Shown here: positions 1-13,310 of the stretch, one piece after another
Position numbering within the stretch: the first letter of the stretch is position 1
How the letters are laid out: each line of letters starts with the position of its first letter
Origin: Rhea pennata
Taxonomy: Eukaryota > Chordata > Aves > Rheiformes > Rheidae
DNA length: 64,000 bases
Assembly: GCF_028389875.1 (NCBI RefSeq)
Contig: NC_084678.1
Location: 17,824,899 to 17,888,898 of the forward strand
Direction: 5' to 3'
Position numbers and translations under genes: made by a program
The notes under the pieces: model-generated
What the model saw: the letters and a program-made list of their open reading frames with translations, nothing else
Databases searched by the model: none
What the model was told of the DNA's origin: nothing

Positions 1-2490
1 ACAAAACCTCTTGAAACAACTGCTAAAAAACCAAAACTGTAGCAGCAGGTCTAAAGGACCCTGGTCACGTTACATACACTGAACATGCAGGATACAGAAA
101 CCAAATCTTTCTTTTAAAAGACTTTCTTTTTTGTTGTTTGATTTTGTTGTTTAATGTCCATTGCTGCTTTAAGGCATTACATAAGAATGTGGAGATTCCT
201 AGAGCTGAATGTAGCTGAAACTGAACTGTGAGGTGATAGAATTACTCTTCTAGTTAGAACTAAAGAAATACTGTAACAAAGTTCGGCTGTAGTTTACAAA
301 TATTCACTACTTCCTTTTTAAAGCATTTAAAGGTTTCCTTACATTTAAAAATCCTGCTGAGTGATTTGAAAGGTTAAACAGTAATCCAAGAGCATGGAGG
401 ATTTGGGTTCTGGTGTCTGCAAAGGGAAACGTTCTCCTAGTGTCGATTTCCAAAGTGAATGTGCTGCAGCAGCAGGAAGGATAGTGTAGTGGTCAATGTT
501 GTCTTTACAATACAGCCCCTCGAAATGTCGCTTACAATTTCAGTAACTTGATGGTAGTGCCAGTGTGCTAGTTATGATGCAGATGCCAGAGAGAGACCTT
601 CCCACAGGCTCTGCACCCCAGCCCATGGCATGTGGAGTGAAACCCTGCTGCGAGGAGGGAAGGAGGATGGCCACCCCCCGCGGCAGGGCCGGTCCTCACC
701 CTCCCAGGGCAGGGGTGCTGGGGCTGATCCTGCAGTGCCTAAGGAGCTCCTCCGTGGCCTGGCACGTGCGCAGCAAGGAGGGTACATTGGCTGGCAGCAC
801 ATCCTGGGCACGCTGTACCTGCCCCAGTGTCGGGGGAAATGCATGCATGCAGCAGGACTCCGTCTGTCAAAGCTAAGTTTTCCGTAGGGATAGGTTGCAG
901 TCCTGGCAGCTGCCTTCAATGCACCTTTCAATGCACTGAAACAGTTCGGGATGTTCATCCTCCCATCCCTGTGTCCTCCCCTACCTCTACTCTTCACTAT
1001 GAACTATAGCCTCACGTTGGCCAAGTACTTAGGTGCCTTCTCAAAATTAAGTATTTGCAAACCACCATTGTGCTGACTGGGTCGATGCTCTGCCTGATCC
1101 CAAACTGCCTTGCTGGGTGTTTTATGGCATGTGCCAGGAAGTGTCAGTGGGAAATGAGAGCTTCTCTCCCAGCTCCTTCTACCTCTCTTTGGTAAGCGTC
1201 CTCTCTCTTTGCATCTCCTGCCGTGGCAATGGAAAGTGGTGGTGTCCCCAGCAGAAATTGAGTCTCACATTTTCTGCTCCTCCCTCTATAGAGCTGTTTT
1301 TATGCAGTTTTCCACCTCCCACTCCCTCTTCCCACCCTCTGCTGGGGGAAGCTGCCTATCCCTATGTCTTCTCTTGGTCCAAACCAAGACTGTGCTCAGG
1401 AATTGGCAGGAAAGGAAACCCAGGAAATGTTTAAAGGCTTCTTTTCCTTAATTCTACCTGACAGTTATTCCTGAAAGTCTTGTGCTAAGGAGTTCCCAAA
1501 TGACACACATTTGAGCAAGCCTTAATTTAGAAAAAGCTGGAGAGAAAGCCAAGTAATCTCCTTGGTCCCTGCTAGCATCTTCAGTTCTTTGCAGGCTGCT
1601 CAGGGACAAGTAGCAGCCCATCACCACCTCCCGTCATCTCGCTCCGTGACCCGCCCGGCTGATGCAGAGGACAGAGGGGGTCCGCTGTGCTGGCGGCTGG
1701 ACCTGCATCTGAACCAAAACACTAATGCCTCAGCCTGGCATTTCCATCCCCCTTTCCCAGTCCTTGTAGCTGTGGGGAGCTCAGCATTCCCTAGGCATCG
1801 GCTGCGGGGGAAGGAGCTGCTGGTGGCAGTGCCTTTGGCTCCACTGCACCCGGAAACTACAGCAGCTCTCAACACCTTTCTAACTGATGACAATTTTATT
1901 TCTCAAAATTGGGTTAATACATAATCTCTACTCCATGGCATCTTTTTCACATCTTTTCCTTTCTGATCAAGAGAAAAAAATGACTTTGAGAAAGTAAACA
2001 AAACATAAAAGGAGCAATTGTCTTGGCATTAAGCTTATGTGATAAAGATTGTAGTAGAAGTGTTCCTTGAAATATTTTTCCATGTAAGAGCTACCTTTTA
2101 TTATGTGTTTATAAAAATGTTGTAAGGAGAGTGTTTCAGAAATGCCTTTCTAATAATTTTTAAAGGCCTGTAACTCTCCCTGGTGCTATTTTTTTAGGGT
2201 AAGGATTTTGATGAAAGTTTTGTGGGTTTTTATACAATCTTTTACAAATCAAAGGAGTTTGTATTGTTAACAAATGTTTCATTTACTTTTTGTATTGGGA
2301 GCCCAGTACCAAAGTATAAAAAAACTTTAAAACTGTGCCTTGTCTAGAACAGTTTACTGATTTCCATATGGGAAAGAAAACAGATCCACATCTGGAGTTT
2401 ACCATTTATCACTGTCTAATTAAAAATCAGTATTTCTGTATGACTAGACATTATTTGTTATTCTTGGGGGGGGGGGGGGGATTGACCAAG
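1..2490. other. Upstream intergenic or 3' flank, no recognisable exon
   Basis: No open frame here has a family signature. GC-richer patches at about 560-870 and 1600-1870 sit between AT-rich stretches, and 1925-2335 is AT-rich like vertebrate 3' UTR or flank DNA. In human the gene upstream of MAPRE1 on the same strand is DNMT3B, so its tail could lie here, but nothing in the sequence proves it. A run of 15 G at 2466-2480 marks the edge of the CpG island that follows. Confidence 0.4.
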
Positions 2491-3009
2491 CAATTGCCGC
2501 CGGCCGGCCTGCTCCGCGCGCCTCGCCGCCTTGGCTGCCGGGCACGGCCGTTACCCTGGCCTGCAGCCCCGCCGCTAAAGCGGGTGTCACAGAGACCGAG
2601 GGAGCCCTTCTGCGCGGCAGCAGGAGCCCTGTCAGCACTGCGCGGACCGGGGGGGAAAGCCGAGGAAGAGCCTCGAAGCCCTGCGACTCGCCGGGCGCAG
2701 CCCGCTCAGCCGTTTAACGACATTTAACGGCTCTTAACGGCTACGCGGCGGCGCGACCCGCGCGCTGCCTCACGGCGCGCGGCGGATCCCGGCCGAGCAG
2801 CGCAGCGGCAGCTGGGGGGCGGAGCCTAGCCGGCGGGGCACGCGCGCGCTCGCATGGCGGAGCGCCCTCGGGGGCGGGGCCAAGAGCTCCCACCAATCCA
2901 GGCGGGGTGGGCGGAGCCTCGCCGCGGGAACGCAGCGGCTGTCACCGCCCCCTAGCAACGGCGAGGAGCTCGGCCCCGAGCCGCCGAGCGGCGCTCGCTA
3001 GAACCGCCG

Positions 3010-3050
3010 TGACGTAAGCGTGACGTGAGCGCGTAGCGTGCGAGTGACGT
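3010..3050 (+). promoter_or_regulatory. Three clustered CRE/ATF-type TGACGT sites
   Basis: TGACGT occurs at 3010-3015 (as TGACGTAA), 3021-3026 (TGACGTGA) and 3045-3050 (TGACGTGG), all in the same orientation within 41 bases. TGACGT is the core bound by CREB/ATF bZIP proteins. The cluster lies just upstream of the probable first exon of MAPRE1. Spacings are 11 and 24 bases. Binding is inferred from the motif only. Confidence 0.6.
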
Positions 3051-3112
3051 GGTCCCGGGCAGGCGGGCGGGGCCGGTTTGAACGCGGAGGAGACGGGCGT
3101 GAGCGGGGGCAG
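3051..3112 (+). other. MAPRE1: Probable 5' non-coding exon 1 of MAPRE1
   Basis: The MAPRE1 start codon lies in an exon that begins at a splice acceptor (3842/3843), so at least one upstream non-coding exon is needed. A good donor, CAG|GTAACG, follows position 3112 inside the CpG island. The 5' limit shown is arbitrary because the start of transcription is not visible. Confidence 0.5.
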
Positions 3113-3120
3113 GTAACGGG

Positions 3121-3208
3121 CTGGGGGCGGCGGCGGCCGGCGGCGGCGGCGGCGGGCCTGGCCGGCGGCGGCGGGGGAGCGCCGGGCGGCAGGGGAGCGC
3201 CGGGCGGC
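3121..3208 (+). repeat. CGG/GGC-rich repeat in MAPRE1 intron 1
   Basis: 3124-3175 is dominated by GGC/CGG triplets. It is followed by two copies of a 17-base unit (GGGGAGCGCCGGGCGGC at 3174-3190 and 3192-3208) one base apart. On the + strand the many G runs could form G-quadruplexes or support R-loops next to the promoter. Confidence 0.8.
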
Positions 3209-3459
3209 GGCGGCGTGCTGGGCCGGCGCCCGGCGGAGCGCGGGGAGCCCGGCGTGAGGCCTGCAGGGCCGGGCCGGGCCCTGCCTGGGGCGCGCCCCTC
3301 CGCGGGGCCCGGGGCCGGCGGGAGGCAGGCGGCGCGGAGGGGGCCCGGCCCGGCCCCGCCCGCCGGGGCGCGTGCGGCCCTGCCCGCAGCAGCTGCCCGG
3401 GCTCTGCGGCGGGCGGCGGCTCCGCTTTGTGCCGCCGGGGCCGGGCGGCACCGGGCGCT

Positions 3460-3485
3460 CGGTGTCTCTCCACGGAGAGACACCG
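3460..3485. repeat. Perfect 12-bp inverted repeat
   Basis: Arms CGGTGTCTCTCC (3460-3471) and GGAGAGACACCG (3474-3485) are exact reverse complements separated by AC. The element lies inside the CpG island, in intron 1 of MAPRE1. Its function is unknown; it could be a dyad binding site or an RNA hairpin. Confidence 0.9.
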
Positions 3486-3845
3486 CAGTCTGCCGGCCAG
3501 CGTTTCTGCCTCGCTCGGCCGGCTGGGTAAGGAAGGTGAATAACTTGCCGCTGCTGTGATTCCTTTCGTCAAAGTTTCTATGTGAGTGATGGCTTAATGT
3601 TAATTTTCTTTCGAAAAACACTAAGCCATTGCCTTTACAGCTGTGATGAAATGAGGTCTGTTCAGCTGTTAGCGTCGGACAACTTCATTGTGGTTCTGTG
3701 AATCATCTCACGCTTGGCTGTTCTGTCATGAAGGTTCAAGAGGAAGTGCCTGTAACTTAACATGATGAACTTGCCTTAACAGAAGTGATGAACGTGGGAT
3801 GTTACCACATGTGACACTTACCCCTTTGATTCTGTCTTTCAGAAA

Positions 3846-6800
3846 ATGGCAGTTAATGTGTATTCTACTTCAGTGACTAGTGATAACTTGAGTCGACATG
3901 ACATGCTTGCGTGGATCAATGAGTCTCTGCAGCTGACTCTGACAAAGATTGAACAGTTATGTTCAGGTAAGAGGACTAAAGACAAAAGAAATCCTAAATT
4001 TGATTTGTGCAATCTCTTTATAGAGATAAAGTTGTGCTGTGTAAACCATCTGTGCTGACCTGTAGCAATGTTATTGGCTAAACTGGTGTTAATGGATTCA
4101 CAGTCAACTTAATCTAGCATTTTGCATTATAATTTGCTTGTGACTTGAGTTTTATTTAAATTATTCTTAACAATCTAAGCATAATGGAAAGGTGTATTTT
4201 TTCTTCTGATACTACAATATAAAAGAAATGGAGGTTAATGTGATAAATTCTTACAGGAAGGTGTTTTTCAAGGAAAATTAAGTACTTAGTTATGACAGTA
4301 GTGTGCAGATCTTCCAAGTGTGGTAACTAGCATAAACGAATGGTCTTATGGAAGAGAATAGAGTGCCTGAGAGATCTGAGAGGTGCCTAAAGATTCAGAT
4401 GGGGCAGAAGGAGAGACATGAGGAAGATGCTGATAACTTTCTTGGTCTCACCTTCAGGACTTCATATCTCCTGATAATAAAGGAGCATCTCCATCTATGT
4501 CATTCCACGTCACTTTGGCTTGAGTTGAGTTTAGCAAGGCTGAATCTTGGCTAGACTTGTAAGCAGAAAAGGAGAAGTGGTTAAGGTACAGAAATAGTCA
4601 CGTGTCACTCAGAGGAGTGTGCGTGTAGGGGAGGAGGGTTGTAGAAATGAAGGAAGAATAATAGTGTGTGGAGTAGGAGCTGAAAATGAAACCAAGGCTA
4701 AGAATATGGCTTGTGTAAGGATGATTTGGATAACTGCAACAGAAATAGAAAGGGATTTGGTGAAAAGTAGAAGTTCAACTCCTATGGTGAATTTGAGATA
4801 AGATGTTGCTCACACAAGGAGGGATGTGGGAGCTGCAGACAGAACAAAAGGGGGAAGAAGTTAAAAATGCATTTGGAACTGTCAGTACAGCCTGTGGCTG
4901 AGTCCGTGGAAGAAACATTCACAAGGATAACAGAGAAGTTGGGAACTTAGAACAGTACTTGTACTCTTCTGACAAGTACTTGTAGCAGCTTTTTGTCTAG
5001 AGAAATGACAGAGAAAGTTGGTAAGGATGAAGGAATTAAAGATCTAGAGTGACAGTGAAGTAAGAGAAATAATAGACATTATCTACTCGCAGACAGGCAG
5101 GTTGAAAATAAGAATAATTGCTTAGAAATGATGCAAGTCTCAAATGCTGTGGGGCTCAGGCTCTGAGAAGCGAGGACATTAATACTGACTGTGCAGCATC
5201 TCAGCTAACCTTTTTTCAGCAGAAGGCTGAGAGCTTACAATGTGGTATGTGCTGAATAATGTCCCTTTCCTGTGTCTGCAAAATACTCTGTGCCTCTGTG
5301 TGGATAGAGTGGCTTTCACAGTCATTTGAAAGCAAGCCTCCAAGGTTTCTTTGCTCCCTTTGGTAAGGGGAGTAGCAGCAGTAATTTCAGGCTGTGTAAA
5401 TATATGAAAGAAGGTGTTATGCTGCTCTTTTTTAAATCATGCTTCTCTCTGATTGCCAGATAGTTTGCAAAACCCTGATCTCTGGAAGGCATCTATTTTT
5501 GAGTTGGCTGTTGGAGTTCTTCAGTAAGCGAACTGAAAGGCAGTGCAGATCAAAACCAAGATATTTTTTTCTTTACACCTGTAGAGAAGCAGAAATTTTC
5601 TGTTTATGACAGGTAAATAGCAGGAGTCCCAAACAGCCTGCAAATACCTTGATAGAAAGTGGACAGTATAAGACTTTCCATTACCTGGGGTTGACGTGAA
5701 TAGACTAGCTGAGGCCAATATTGTAATGTATTAATTATTGGCCACTAGATCCCTCACAAAAGCCTGTTGTGTAACTGTTTTAGGTTCAGGCTCCCATTAT
5801 TCTATGAGTACGCTTAACTTTTTGGTGTTTGTGGGGCAATTAGTGTTCAGAGTGTTGCACTGGTGTTTTCAATGGCATACGATTACATACTGCATACAAT
5901 TACACTGCAAGCACCCGTATAGTTTTAAAAGTATCTTTTTAATAGGTTATGTATGTTCTACAAAGGCTAATTTTCTCTTCTGGGAGATGATTTTCTACTT
6001 TTTATTGATTTACTGAACCTTCTTTTATTCTAATTGTAGTGAGAGCTGAATTGATGTATACGAAGGATTTAAAATGGATAGGAAAGAACGCTAGCTTGTT
6101 GGAGTTTTTGGTTAAAACTTAGTTTAAATGTAACACAGCTTAATTTGCCTCCTTAACTTTGAGGGTGTCTTGAATTGTGGGTTGGTTCTGTCTGTATTAA
6201 GAAAATCATAATTTTATTAATTACTAAATATAATTATTTAAAATAACTGTAGTTCTGGTTTAGCTCTTAATATTCATAATACTAGATTATATATCTCTTA
6301 GAAGCACATTGGGTCTGTACTGATACCAATGAAGAAATGAAATCCAAATTACATGTTGGATTTGTATCTTGGACCTTTGGAGGCAGTATTGCCCTTCCTC
6401 ATAAGGGCTCAAGTCATGAGACCAAAAGTTTGATCCTGTAGTCAGCTGAAGGTTATTTAAGGCCATACTGCACCAAAACAGAAGATTAAAGGCTCCTGAT
6501 ACCTTGCTTCTGTTTCCTTTAAGGAATCACATTGCTGAGAAATGAGTCAGGTCAGTTTACTGATCTGACTGAAAAGTAACTTCTGTGAGCTTAGTGAGCT
6601 GACTTGATTCATCCTAGGACTCATACTCTTTAGAGCTGAAGCCAGAAAGGTTGATAGAATGTGTGGCTGGGGACAATGGCAGAGAAAGAACACATTTTTT
6701 TGGTACTAGCTTGCAGTTAAGCAGGCTTCTGAACGGTAGGGTGGTAAGCCGAACCTCCAGTAAATGGTGTGTCAAGAAAACTTGTTCATGTTTTCACTTG

Positions 6801-9800
6801 AAATAAAATGGCACATGAACTTTTTCTTTTGGCAGGTGCTGCCTACTGTCAGTTCATGGACATGCTCTTCCCAGGTTCAGTAGCACTCAAGAAAGTGAAG
6901 TTTCAAGCAAAATTGGAGCATGAGTACATTCAAAACTTCAAGATTCTACAAGCAGGTTTTAAACGAATGGGTGTTGACAAAGTAAGCTGGTTTATAAGTG
7001 ATTTTTCCTTGTTCTTAACATCAAAGCAGATGGAAGGTGTTATCAGTGCTTCCATCTCCAGATCTGAATAAATTTTGGAGCACAGCTTGCTTCTGGTTTG
7101 TATTAGGGTTCTTGCTGTTGTTGACTTGAGACAATATCTACTTTACTGTAGCTAAGGTTAAGCTTCCAGTTCTTAATTGTACGATCAATTTTTCCTTTTT
7201 AATGCTATATAAGAAACAGATTAATAAAGAAAATAATCTGAGATAAATTGTACTTAAGCCTCTTATTTGAACCAACTTTGTACCAGGTATGATCCCATAA
7301 CCTGTTAGTATGGTAGTGTTAGTGACTTTAAGTTCCTCTTTATAAGCTTATTTAATTTTAAGATGATGAAAATGAGATCTCTGAAAATACTTGTTCAGAT
7401 TAAATAATTGTGTTAATGGAAGGGTGATTTATCTAGGTAATAGTTACAGACCGCATATTTGATCAACATTAAGCAGTGTGATATTAAAACTTGGTTCTTT
7501 ATTTATTGGAAGGTACCTCATTCTGTGGTTGCTAATGGCTTCAGCACACATTTAATCATGTTTTTACTTAGGGGAAGTACAGCTAACTTGAACAGTTTGT
7601 CCAGAGCTGGACAAACATGCTTTTAAATATTAAGTGACTGTATGATGGTAATGACTCTGCTCCTGCCAAACTTGATAGACTCTCAGCTGGTGGCCTACGG
7701 ACAAGAAGTCACAATTTGCAGCATCCTTTTAATAATCTTTTTCAGCATCTCTAGAATGAAGAATATAACTGGAGCCTATGAAAAAAGCAACATTTAAATT
7801 TTGTAGCAGTTCTTTATGTTAGTAGTCTGTAAAAATTGATCCAGCAGTTCAGATTTATGAAAACTATTGCTGGATGAACTGGCTTCAAAAAGTACAGGAA
7901 GACATTTGGTGTTGAAACTTGGTGCAGCAGAAGCCTTACTGCGGAACTATTTAAAATTAGTTGGACACTCACAGTAAAACTATGACTTTTTTTTTAATTA
8001 CAGTTATTAGGAAAATCTTACTATTCGAGATGCACTTAGTTTTAAGGAGGATCTTCTCTAGAATAGACTAAGAATTGCATTTGCATATCTCCTGAGTGCA
8101 CTCTTGTTAAAACTTGCTATACATATAGGGAAAGATTCTTTACTGTTAATATAAGTTTTTACATTTTTTTCAGATAATTCCTGTGGACAAACTAGTGAAA
8201 GGAAAATTTCAGGACAACTTTGAATTTGTTCAGTGGTTCAAAAAATTTTTTGATGCAAACTATGATGGGAAGGAGTATGATCCTGTTGCTGCTCGACAAG
8301 GCCAAGAGACAGTAGCACCAAACCTTGTTGCTCCAGTTGTGAACAAACCCAAGAAAGCTCTCAGTTCTAGCAGTGCAGGTAGAGTAAATATTTAAAGGTT
8401 ATTTAGATCATAAAAAAAAAAAAACTTCAAGAAAGCAAGACTGAGTCTCTGTTTAAATTCATTGCCTCAAAATTACAGTATTTTGCAGCTAATTTCAGAG
8501 ATACTATTCTTAAATGCCAACTGAAACAGTAGTACTCAGTTATCTGGGAGTTAGAAATGACTATTTTCCCTAAAAGAAGAGATGGCAATAATTGGTGCCA
8601 ACGTGTATTGAAGAAAATACCCATGTTGCGTGGAGTCGGGAGAAGGAACGTTTTATACAGAGAAATTTGAAGACAAGTTTCTGTGTGTCTGGAAGGGTGA
8701 TGGTACTTTTAGAAGAGGGGAAAAAAATATTCTGAGAGGAGCTAATGATGATTTAATCTTACAGCCACGCAGAGGCCCATTGTTACACAGAGAACTGCAG
8801 CAACTCCAAAAGGTGGTACTGGAATGGTCAAAAAGGCTCCAGGAGATGATGAATCAGCAGGATTAATTGAGCAGGTGTGTTGACTGAAATGACCCTGTGT
8901 ACTAGTCTGTGTATTATGGATTTCTGTGTGGGGTGGATTTATTTATTTATGTATAGAGCCAAATGACTTGGGCAGGGAGATACAAGAAAGAGATTGTAAT
9001 GTAGTAAGCTCCTTTCAAGTCACTTAAACCAAAACCTTTATTATAGTGATTTCACTCTCCTGGTAGGAGTGAAACTCCTTATGCAGTACATTAGTACCCA
9101 GACATTTACATCTAGTATGTTCCATATTCCACATAGCATTGTTTTTATTTCCACAGCTGTGTTGCAGATATCACAGCATTCCAACTGAGCTATGAGCAGC
9201 TGCTGCTTCACTGCAATGCTGAATGCAGTATAACTAAAACTCCCATCGGCATGAGAGAATTGACTTGAAAGAGTGTGTTAGCAATCAAAACTGCAAGCTG
9301 TTGGCTTTTTACATGTCATGTAATAAGTCATTAGAATTTCCAGCGGATATTACGTGTTTTGGGCTGGATGTTTTGTTGTGGAAGTACATTGCAATTTGTG
9401 AAATGGTATCACTCCCTCCCCTCCCATCCCAAGTTTTGGTTATTTCTAAAGTGCTTTGCATATGAATACCCTCCTGAGAGCTTTGGGGATCTCACCTTAT
9501 GGATAAATCAGTACCTTATTTTCTTCTTAGTCAAGAAATTACTGTTGATATCTTTTGAGCAGATCAACGTATTGAAACTCACTGTTGAAGATTTGGAGAA
9601 GGAGAGAGACTTCTACTTTGGCAAACTGAGAAACATTGAATTGATCTGCCAGGAGAATGAAGGGGAGAATGATCCAGTGTTGCAGCGGATTGTGGAAATT
9701 CTTTATGCCACAGATGTAAGTAATTTTGCAGAAATTGAATTACTCTTTTTTTTTCTTCCCATAACTGGAAGTTGGGCTGTTTTCTAGTGCTCCCTCCATT

Positions 9801-10161
9801 TCTACCTGTTTTTCTTCCTTTAGGTTTGTGGCTTAGTTTTTTCCTGTAATAAAGGAACAGATAACAATTCTATTCAGGCAGCAAACAAGTTTAGGCTTAC
9901 ATGAAGAGTATGTAACATGGATCAAAGATGAGAAAATAATTTCTGTAGTAATATATACTAACACTGTAAATGATAACTTGACAGTATTTCCTTTCCACTA
10001 TCCTAAGTGAAAAATAAAAGGAAGTGTGAATACATCTCAAGAGTAGTCAGGAACTGGTTTGAGATCAGTTTTTCATTAAAGCCCTTGTTTTATCCCCCCT
10101 TCAGGAAGGCTTTGTGATACCTGACGAAGGAGCACCGCAGGAGGAACAAGAAGAGTATTAA
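3846..10161 (+). CDS. MAPRE1: EB1, microtubule plus-end tracking protein (7 exons, 6 coding)
   Basis: EB1 binds growing microtubule plus ends and recruits other plus-end tracking proteins. Coding exons: 3846-3966, 6836-6981, 8174-8378, 8765-8874, 9563-9715, 10105-10161. All have GT-AG borders, and the phases join into a 263-residue frame ending in TAA. Residues 1 to about 130 are an almost unchanged calponin-homology domain starting [10 protein letters not shown]. Residues 131-190 are a variable Ser/Pro/Lys/Thr linker. Residues about 190-245 form the coiled-coil EB-homology dimer domain, with [20 protein letters not shown] at its start. The protein ends in EEY, the motif read by CAP-Gly proteins. 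Human EB1 has 268 residues; the difference lies in the linker. The start codon is fixed by homology. The promoter is the CpG island upstream. The introns are short compared with mammals. Identity is certain from the conserved protein and exon pattern. Confidence 0.97.
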
Positions 10162-10936
10162 CAGACCACATACTGTACCAGCAGAGCAGCAACATCAGAA
10201 TTCTTTGCCCCAGATCATGTGCTTAACTGTAAAATACTCCACTTTATTCTTAGAGGACTCGTTGGTTTCTTTTCATAAGCAAAAAGTACCTCTTCTTAAA
10301 GTGCACTTTGCAGAAGTTTCACTCTTTTTACAGTGGGTTTGAGTTAGGAGCTCTTTCTCACTTTGTAGCAGAGCAGTATTCACATCTAGTTGGTATATTT
10401 AGGGAGCAAGAGGCTGAATATTTGGAACTTGTTGCAGATTGGTTTGCTGGTAAAACACTGGTTTGTGGAAAGACTTTTTTTGTATCTAAGGTGGTGTGTA
10501 GTAGAGAAATTAAAGACTCTGACTCACAGAAAGATTGAGTTAATGTGAAATTGCAGCAGAGAAATTATAATTAAATGCCTTAAGAGTATTTAAAATATGC
10601 TTCCATATGCCAAATTGAAGTAATGTGACAGGAGATTTTATGTGCTTCATACCATGGTAGACACTTGTTTGACTCCATACACTGCTGTTTGAGAGGCCTT
10701 GCATGGCAGTCTTACTTTGTCAGCAAGTGCTCAAAAGGGGCTATTAAATCAAAATGCCATTCCTATGTAAAGCTGCTTATTAAATGATTAGTTCTCGATG
10801 AAATAGGCCTTACTGTTGCCTGTCACAAGATTAGAGGGAGTATGAACAGCTGAGACACATAAATTACCTTGAAAAGCGCTAAAGCCTTTTTCTTGGCATT
10901 GTGGCTAATGACTTTGCCAAAATGTACTGTGTTTTC

Positions 10937-10972
<36 letters not shown>

Positions 10973-13310
10973 CTCCAGTCTTATTGCCTGAAAATAATTT
11001 TTCTTCCTGACTCTTGTTTCTACTTGTCCTATTTCTGTTTATTTTCATTGGTGTATCTTCTAGTCTCTCACTGGTTCTTTTCTCTTCCCCATTCCAAGGA
11101 GTGCTGGTCAAATCAGATGGTTGTACCAGGATTCGCACTGTGCAACTATGTTGGAATGAAAGTGAATTGAGCACATGAGGATGAACTTTCTGTCTTTTTT
11201 TAAACCAGGGTGTATCTAATAATACTTGCCAGTTCAGTAATCTTCTGGGGTCAAAACTAAAAAGGTGCTGGCTAACAGAGCTATTATTATTGCAGAAAAT
11301 ACAGTACTGAGACTAACTTAAATATTAATATTTAAAAGTACTTTCTTTAACTGTCTTTTTTTTTTTTCCTTGCTATTATGCCCCTCATTATTTTTGTGTT
11401 TGGCAAGATCCTGCAAGACTTCTGATCCCTCTTCACTACTGAGATTGAACAGTCCTGTTGTGCTTGTATTCATTTGTTTCTGGTGGTAGCTTGTCCTAAA
11501 ATGTGTGTAGGAGAGCATTTTATGGTAATTGTTGTGTAGTGCATGAATCTTTGTGAAATTCAGAGAAAAACCCAAATTCAGTGAATGCCAAAAAAATGCA
11601 AGTATCTAGCCATTGTTTAAAATTGCAGTGGTGCTATTTCTCTTGTGGCCTTTTAGACTTTTGTTGCCCTGAAACTCCATTTTACTGAGAAACCATATTT
11701 GACTTGGATTTTTCTTGACAGGGTTTTTCTATTTTAAGCAGTTTCTAAATAAAGTTCTGTATTTCAAGAGTGTCATGTCTACTGGAGTCTCTCATACTTT
11801 CAGATATGATCAGGCAAATCATAATAGTTTGTCTGAAGCTTGCAGGACCTGGAATATAAGCTTTTGTTCTCCAGTCTTAGTTACATTCAGTGCTAACTGG
11901 AGTAGCAATAATGTTGAAACTTTCCTTGGAGTAGGCTGGGAAAACATCACTTACTATTCATTCTTTCCCAAGCAGATGAAATGTGACTGTATTGTTGGCT
12001 TCTTCCTTCTAAAGGTGTAAGAATGGGGCTGGATAATAGGGGCACTGTCATGTGACTTTAAGTGGTGAAATGGCTAAAACAGTGGTTGTAAACAAGATGT
12101 TAGCTGTGGCATCTGTCACCAGTCTGTCTGAGCAGACTGACTCAACTTAGTTGTTTTGTTTCAGTTGGAGTATGTTTTGTAGATGAGTTAAATGTTACTT
12201 TTACAGATGTGTGCACTGACCAGCTGCTTCAGAGAAGTGCTTGTGTGATGTGTCTGACTTTGAAATTGGAAGCGTTCCCCAAAAGGCTTATCTATCATGA
12301 TAGAAAATCCTAAGTGTTCTACAGATGCTTTATTATAAAGAATAGGCATTGCTGGCAGTGCCTACTGATATTGAAATGTTGGTGTTGGACTACAGAAGCA
12401 CAGTCATAGAACAAGGTTTTTTGATGCACATAAAATCTTCTTTATCATTACTTGTTCGCTTTGAGATCAAAAGCATACTATTTTCAACTCCATTCTTCCA
12501 CCATCTCAAAGCAAAAGATGGTAATAATGTGTGACTTAAGATGACTTTCATTCATCTTGAGACTTGATGGTTCAGTTGCACGTTGGAACATAGTTGCTTC
12601 AAGTCCTCCCACCTTCAAGATTGCATGTGTGGAACTGCAAAGTACCAAAATAATCAGATGGGTCAATTTTTGTTCTCTGCTACTAGAAGCAAGCAAATAC
12701 ACTTTAATGCTAAGAGAATGATGAGTCAGAAATTGTGCTGGTGCTCCGTGATCATGTGAGACTGTTCAGCATGTGGAGCTGTTGGATGTGTGTTATAAAA
12801 CAAAATTGAAGCTGCAGTCTTGTAAGTGAAACGCTCTTAAGATTTCCAATCGCTTACATGCCTTCTGTACCACCAAGATGAGTTGTAAATAGAATGGACA
12901 GACTTGTATGGTCAGCTTACCAGTCTACATTGTGGATATCCAGGCATAGTCTTTTTTTGAAAGCAAGCAACCACAACAAACCCAACTCAAACCCATAAAC
13001 TTAATGTAGCTACTCTGTTACACTGGTACAGTATATGCTGTTAAATGTTAAATGCTCACCTGCTGGAACAATTCAAATAGCACCAACTTTTCTTAGGCTC
13101 TTAGTTTTATCAGATATTTGAAAAGTGAACAGAATGGAAGAACCAAAAGCTCACCTCTCCTTTCTGTACCGACATGTCTGTCTTATAGGTGGGCTTGTGG
13201 ATGTTTTTTAACTTTTATTGTTCAGTCTTTTCAAAATTCCTGGTTTGCAATGACGATTCTTACTGTAACTGTTAAAAGCCTTCAAATAAAGGCCAATAAC
13301 TTACTCGCTC
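10162..13310 (+). other. MAPRE1: MAPRE1 3' UTR with alternative poly(A) signals
   Basis: AATAAA occurs at 11748-11753, and again at 13285-13290 followed by a T-rich stretch. The region has no exon-like frame and is interrupted by an A29 run at 10941-10969. The first signal would give a UTR of about 1.6 kb, the second about 3.1 kb. Which is used cannot be told from sequence alone. Confidence 0.55.
10941..10969 (+). repeat. Homopolymer A29
   Basis: An uninterrupted A run in the MAPRE1 3' UTR. No clear retrocopy or target-site duplication is seen beside it. It could prime oligo-dT internally and so create a false transcript end. Confidence 0.95.

Larger units (their letters stand above)
2490..3520 (+). 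promoter_or_regulatory. MAPRE1: CpG-island promoter of MAPRE1
   Basis: About 1 kb of very CpG-rich DNA in an AT-rich setting, ending just before the first coding exon region. Visible elements are GC boxes (GGGGCGGGGCC near 2871, and a GGCGGGG-type box near 2901), an inverted-repeat-free CCAAT box at 2893-2897, and three TGACGT cores at 3010, 3021 and 3045. No TATA box is seen, as expected for a broad housekeeping promoter. The likely start of transcription is between the TGACGT cluster and the first donor at 3113; its exact place cannot be read from sequence. Confidence 0.8.

Noticed and set aside
2942-3621. Open frames of 169-207 codons on the - strand and 173 on the + strand over the MAPRE1 CpG island
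   Set aside because: Several overlapping phases, Pro/Arg/Ala/Gly composition and no motif. They reflect few stop codons in GC-rich promoter DNA.
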